From a virus, in the IMG/VR virus record IMGVR_UViG_3300048839_001720, positions 1 to 31,272 of that record: 31,272 bases of DNA; one strand, given 5' to 3'. Shown in pieces: positions 31,101 through 31,272 of this stretch. Every line of letters begins with the position of its first letter. The stretch's first letter is position 1. Position numbers and translations under genes: made by a program. The notes beneath the pieces are model-generated. The model searched no databases and was not told the origin of the DNA. It saw nothing but the letters and a program-made list of their open reading frames with translations.

Positions 31101-31213
31101 CCCTCCTTGTCGCCACCCAGTCCGGCGACACCCCTTCTCCCCGACCCCGGCGGCGCCCCTCTCCTCACAAAGGCCGCCGGGGAAGGGAAGGGGGAAACAG
31201 GAGGAGGAAGAAC

Positions 31214-31272
31214 GTGACCGCCAAGACGAAGCGCGCCAGGAAGACCAAGCCCCCCGTCGCTCCGGCGCCGGA
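31214..31272 (+). CDS. Start of a rightward gene, lysine/arginine-rich (cut by window edge)
   Basis: A GTG with GGAGGAGGAAG upstream opens a frame to the window end. The 19 visible residues are very basic (TAKTKRARKTKPP), then Ala/Pro-rich. It would be expressed from the O3-controlled promoter with a leader of about 105 bases. Too short to identify. Confidence 0.6.
   Translation, partial: MTAKTKRARKTKPPVAPAP

Noticed and set aside
1-31272. CRISPR arrays, tRNA genes, transposase genes and integrase
   Set aside because: No regularly spaced repeats, tRNA-like sequences or recombinase motifs were seen by eye; a weak or divergent one could be missed without tools.

Overview
This window is most of a temperate phage genome (prophage) in a high-G+C alphaproteobacterium. 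The host assignment is inference. It rests on a GcrA-like regulator, a DUF1640-type membrane protein, G+C-rich codon use and P27/HK97-type phage genes of the kind common in Rhodospirillales-like hosts. No integrase, attachment site, tRNA, rRNA or CRISPR array is visible. The phage genome probably runs past both window ends.

Layout. The leftward late module spans 17.4 kb down to position 1. In order of transcription it holds an HNH endonuclease, terminase small and large subunits, a portal with a C-terminal nuclease-like domain, the prohead protease, the HK97 major capsid protein, an accessory head protein, head-tail connector, closure and neck proteins, a tail terminator, the tail tube and an 83-aa protein with an Acb2/Tad1-like hairpin motif. 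A giant 1,779-aa polyvalent protein follows, and then a T7-type tail fibre cut by the window edge. The tape-measure and tail-tip genes expected after the tail tube are not here. The giant protein starts with a tail-assembly-chaperone-like segment, which suggests a fusion or deletion.

The leftward early module (26.8 to 17.5 kb) carries a Cro-like HTH protein, small regulators, a GcrA-like protein, a coiled-coil/RMF-like protein, a RuvC-like resolvase, an antirepressor-like protein, a superfamily 2 helicase interrupted by a 349-aa intein, a DUF1376/DnaA-N-like replication protein and an HTH protein. A strong intrinsic terminator separates it from the late genes, which suggests antitermination control. 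A rightward brnT-brnA toxin-antitoxin pair is inserted in it.

Right of 26.8 kb lies the rightward immunity module: a CI-like repressor whose S24 domain lacks the catalytic Ser and Lys, a retropepsin-like aspartyl protease coupled to it by a TGATG overlap, a lipoprotein and small membrane proteins. A leftward methyltransferase-nuclease fusion follows, and a gene begins at the right edge. Near-identical operators (AATGCAC-N4-GTGCATT) occur in the 26.8 kb divergent promoter region and again at 31.05 kb, so both probably belong to one repressor regulon.

The most striking element is a compact RNA-like structure at 22.6-22.8 kb, just upstream of the antirepressor-like gene. It has a 9-bp stem that captures the ribosome-binding site, two hairpins with complementary loops and a cUUCGg hairpin. 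It has the arrangement expected of a C4 (phage P1/P7) or P4 CI-type antisense RNA. Together with the apparently non-cleavable repressor, this suggests a two-part immunity system in which an RNA-controlled antirepressor, or the coupled protease, replaces RecA-driven self-cleavage.
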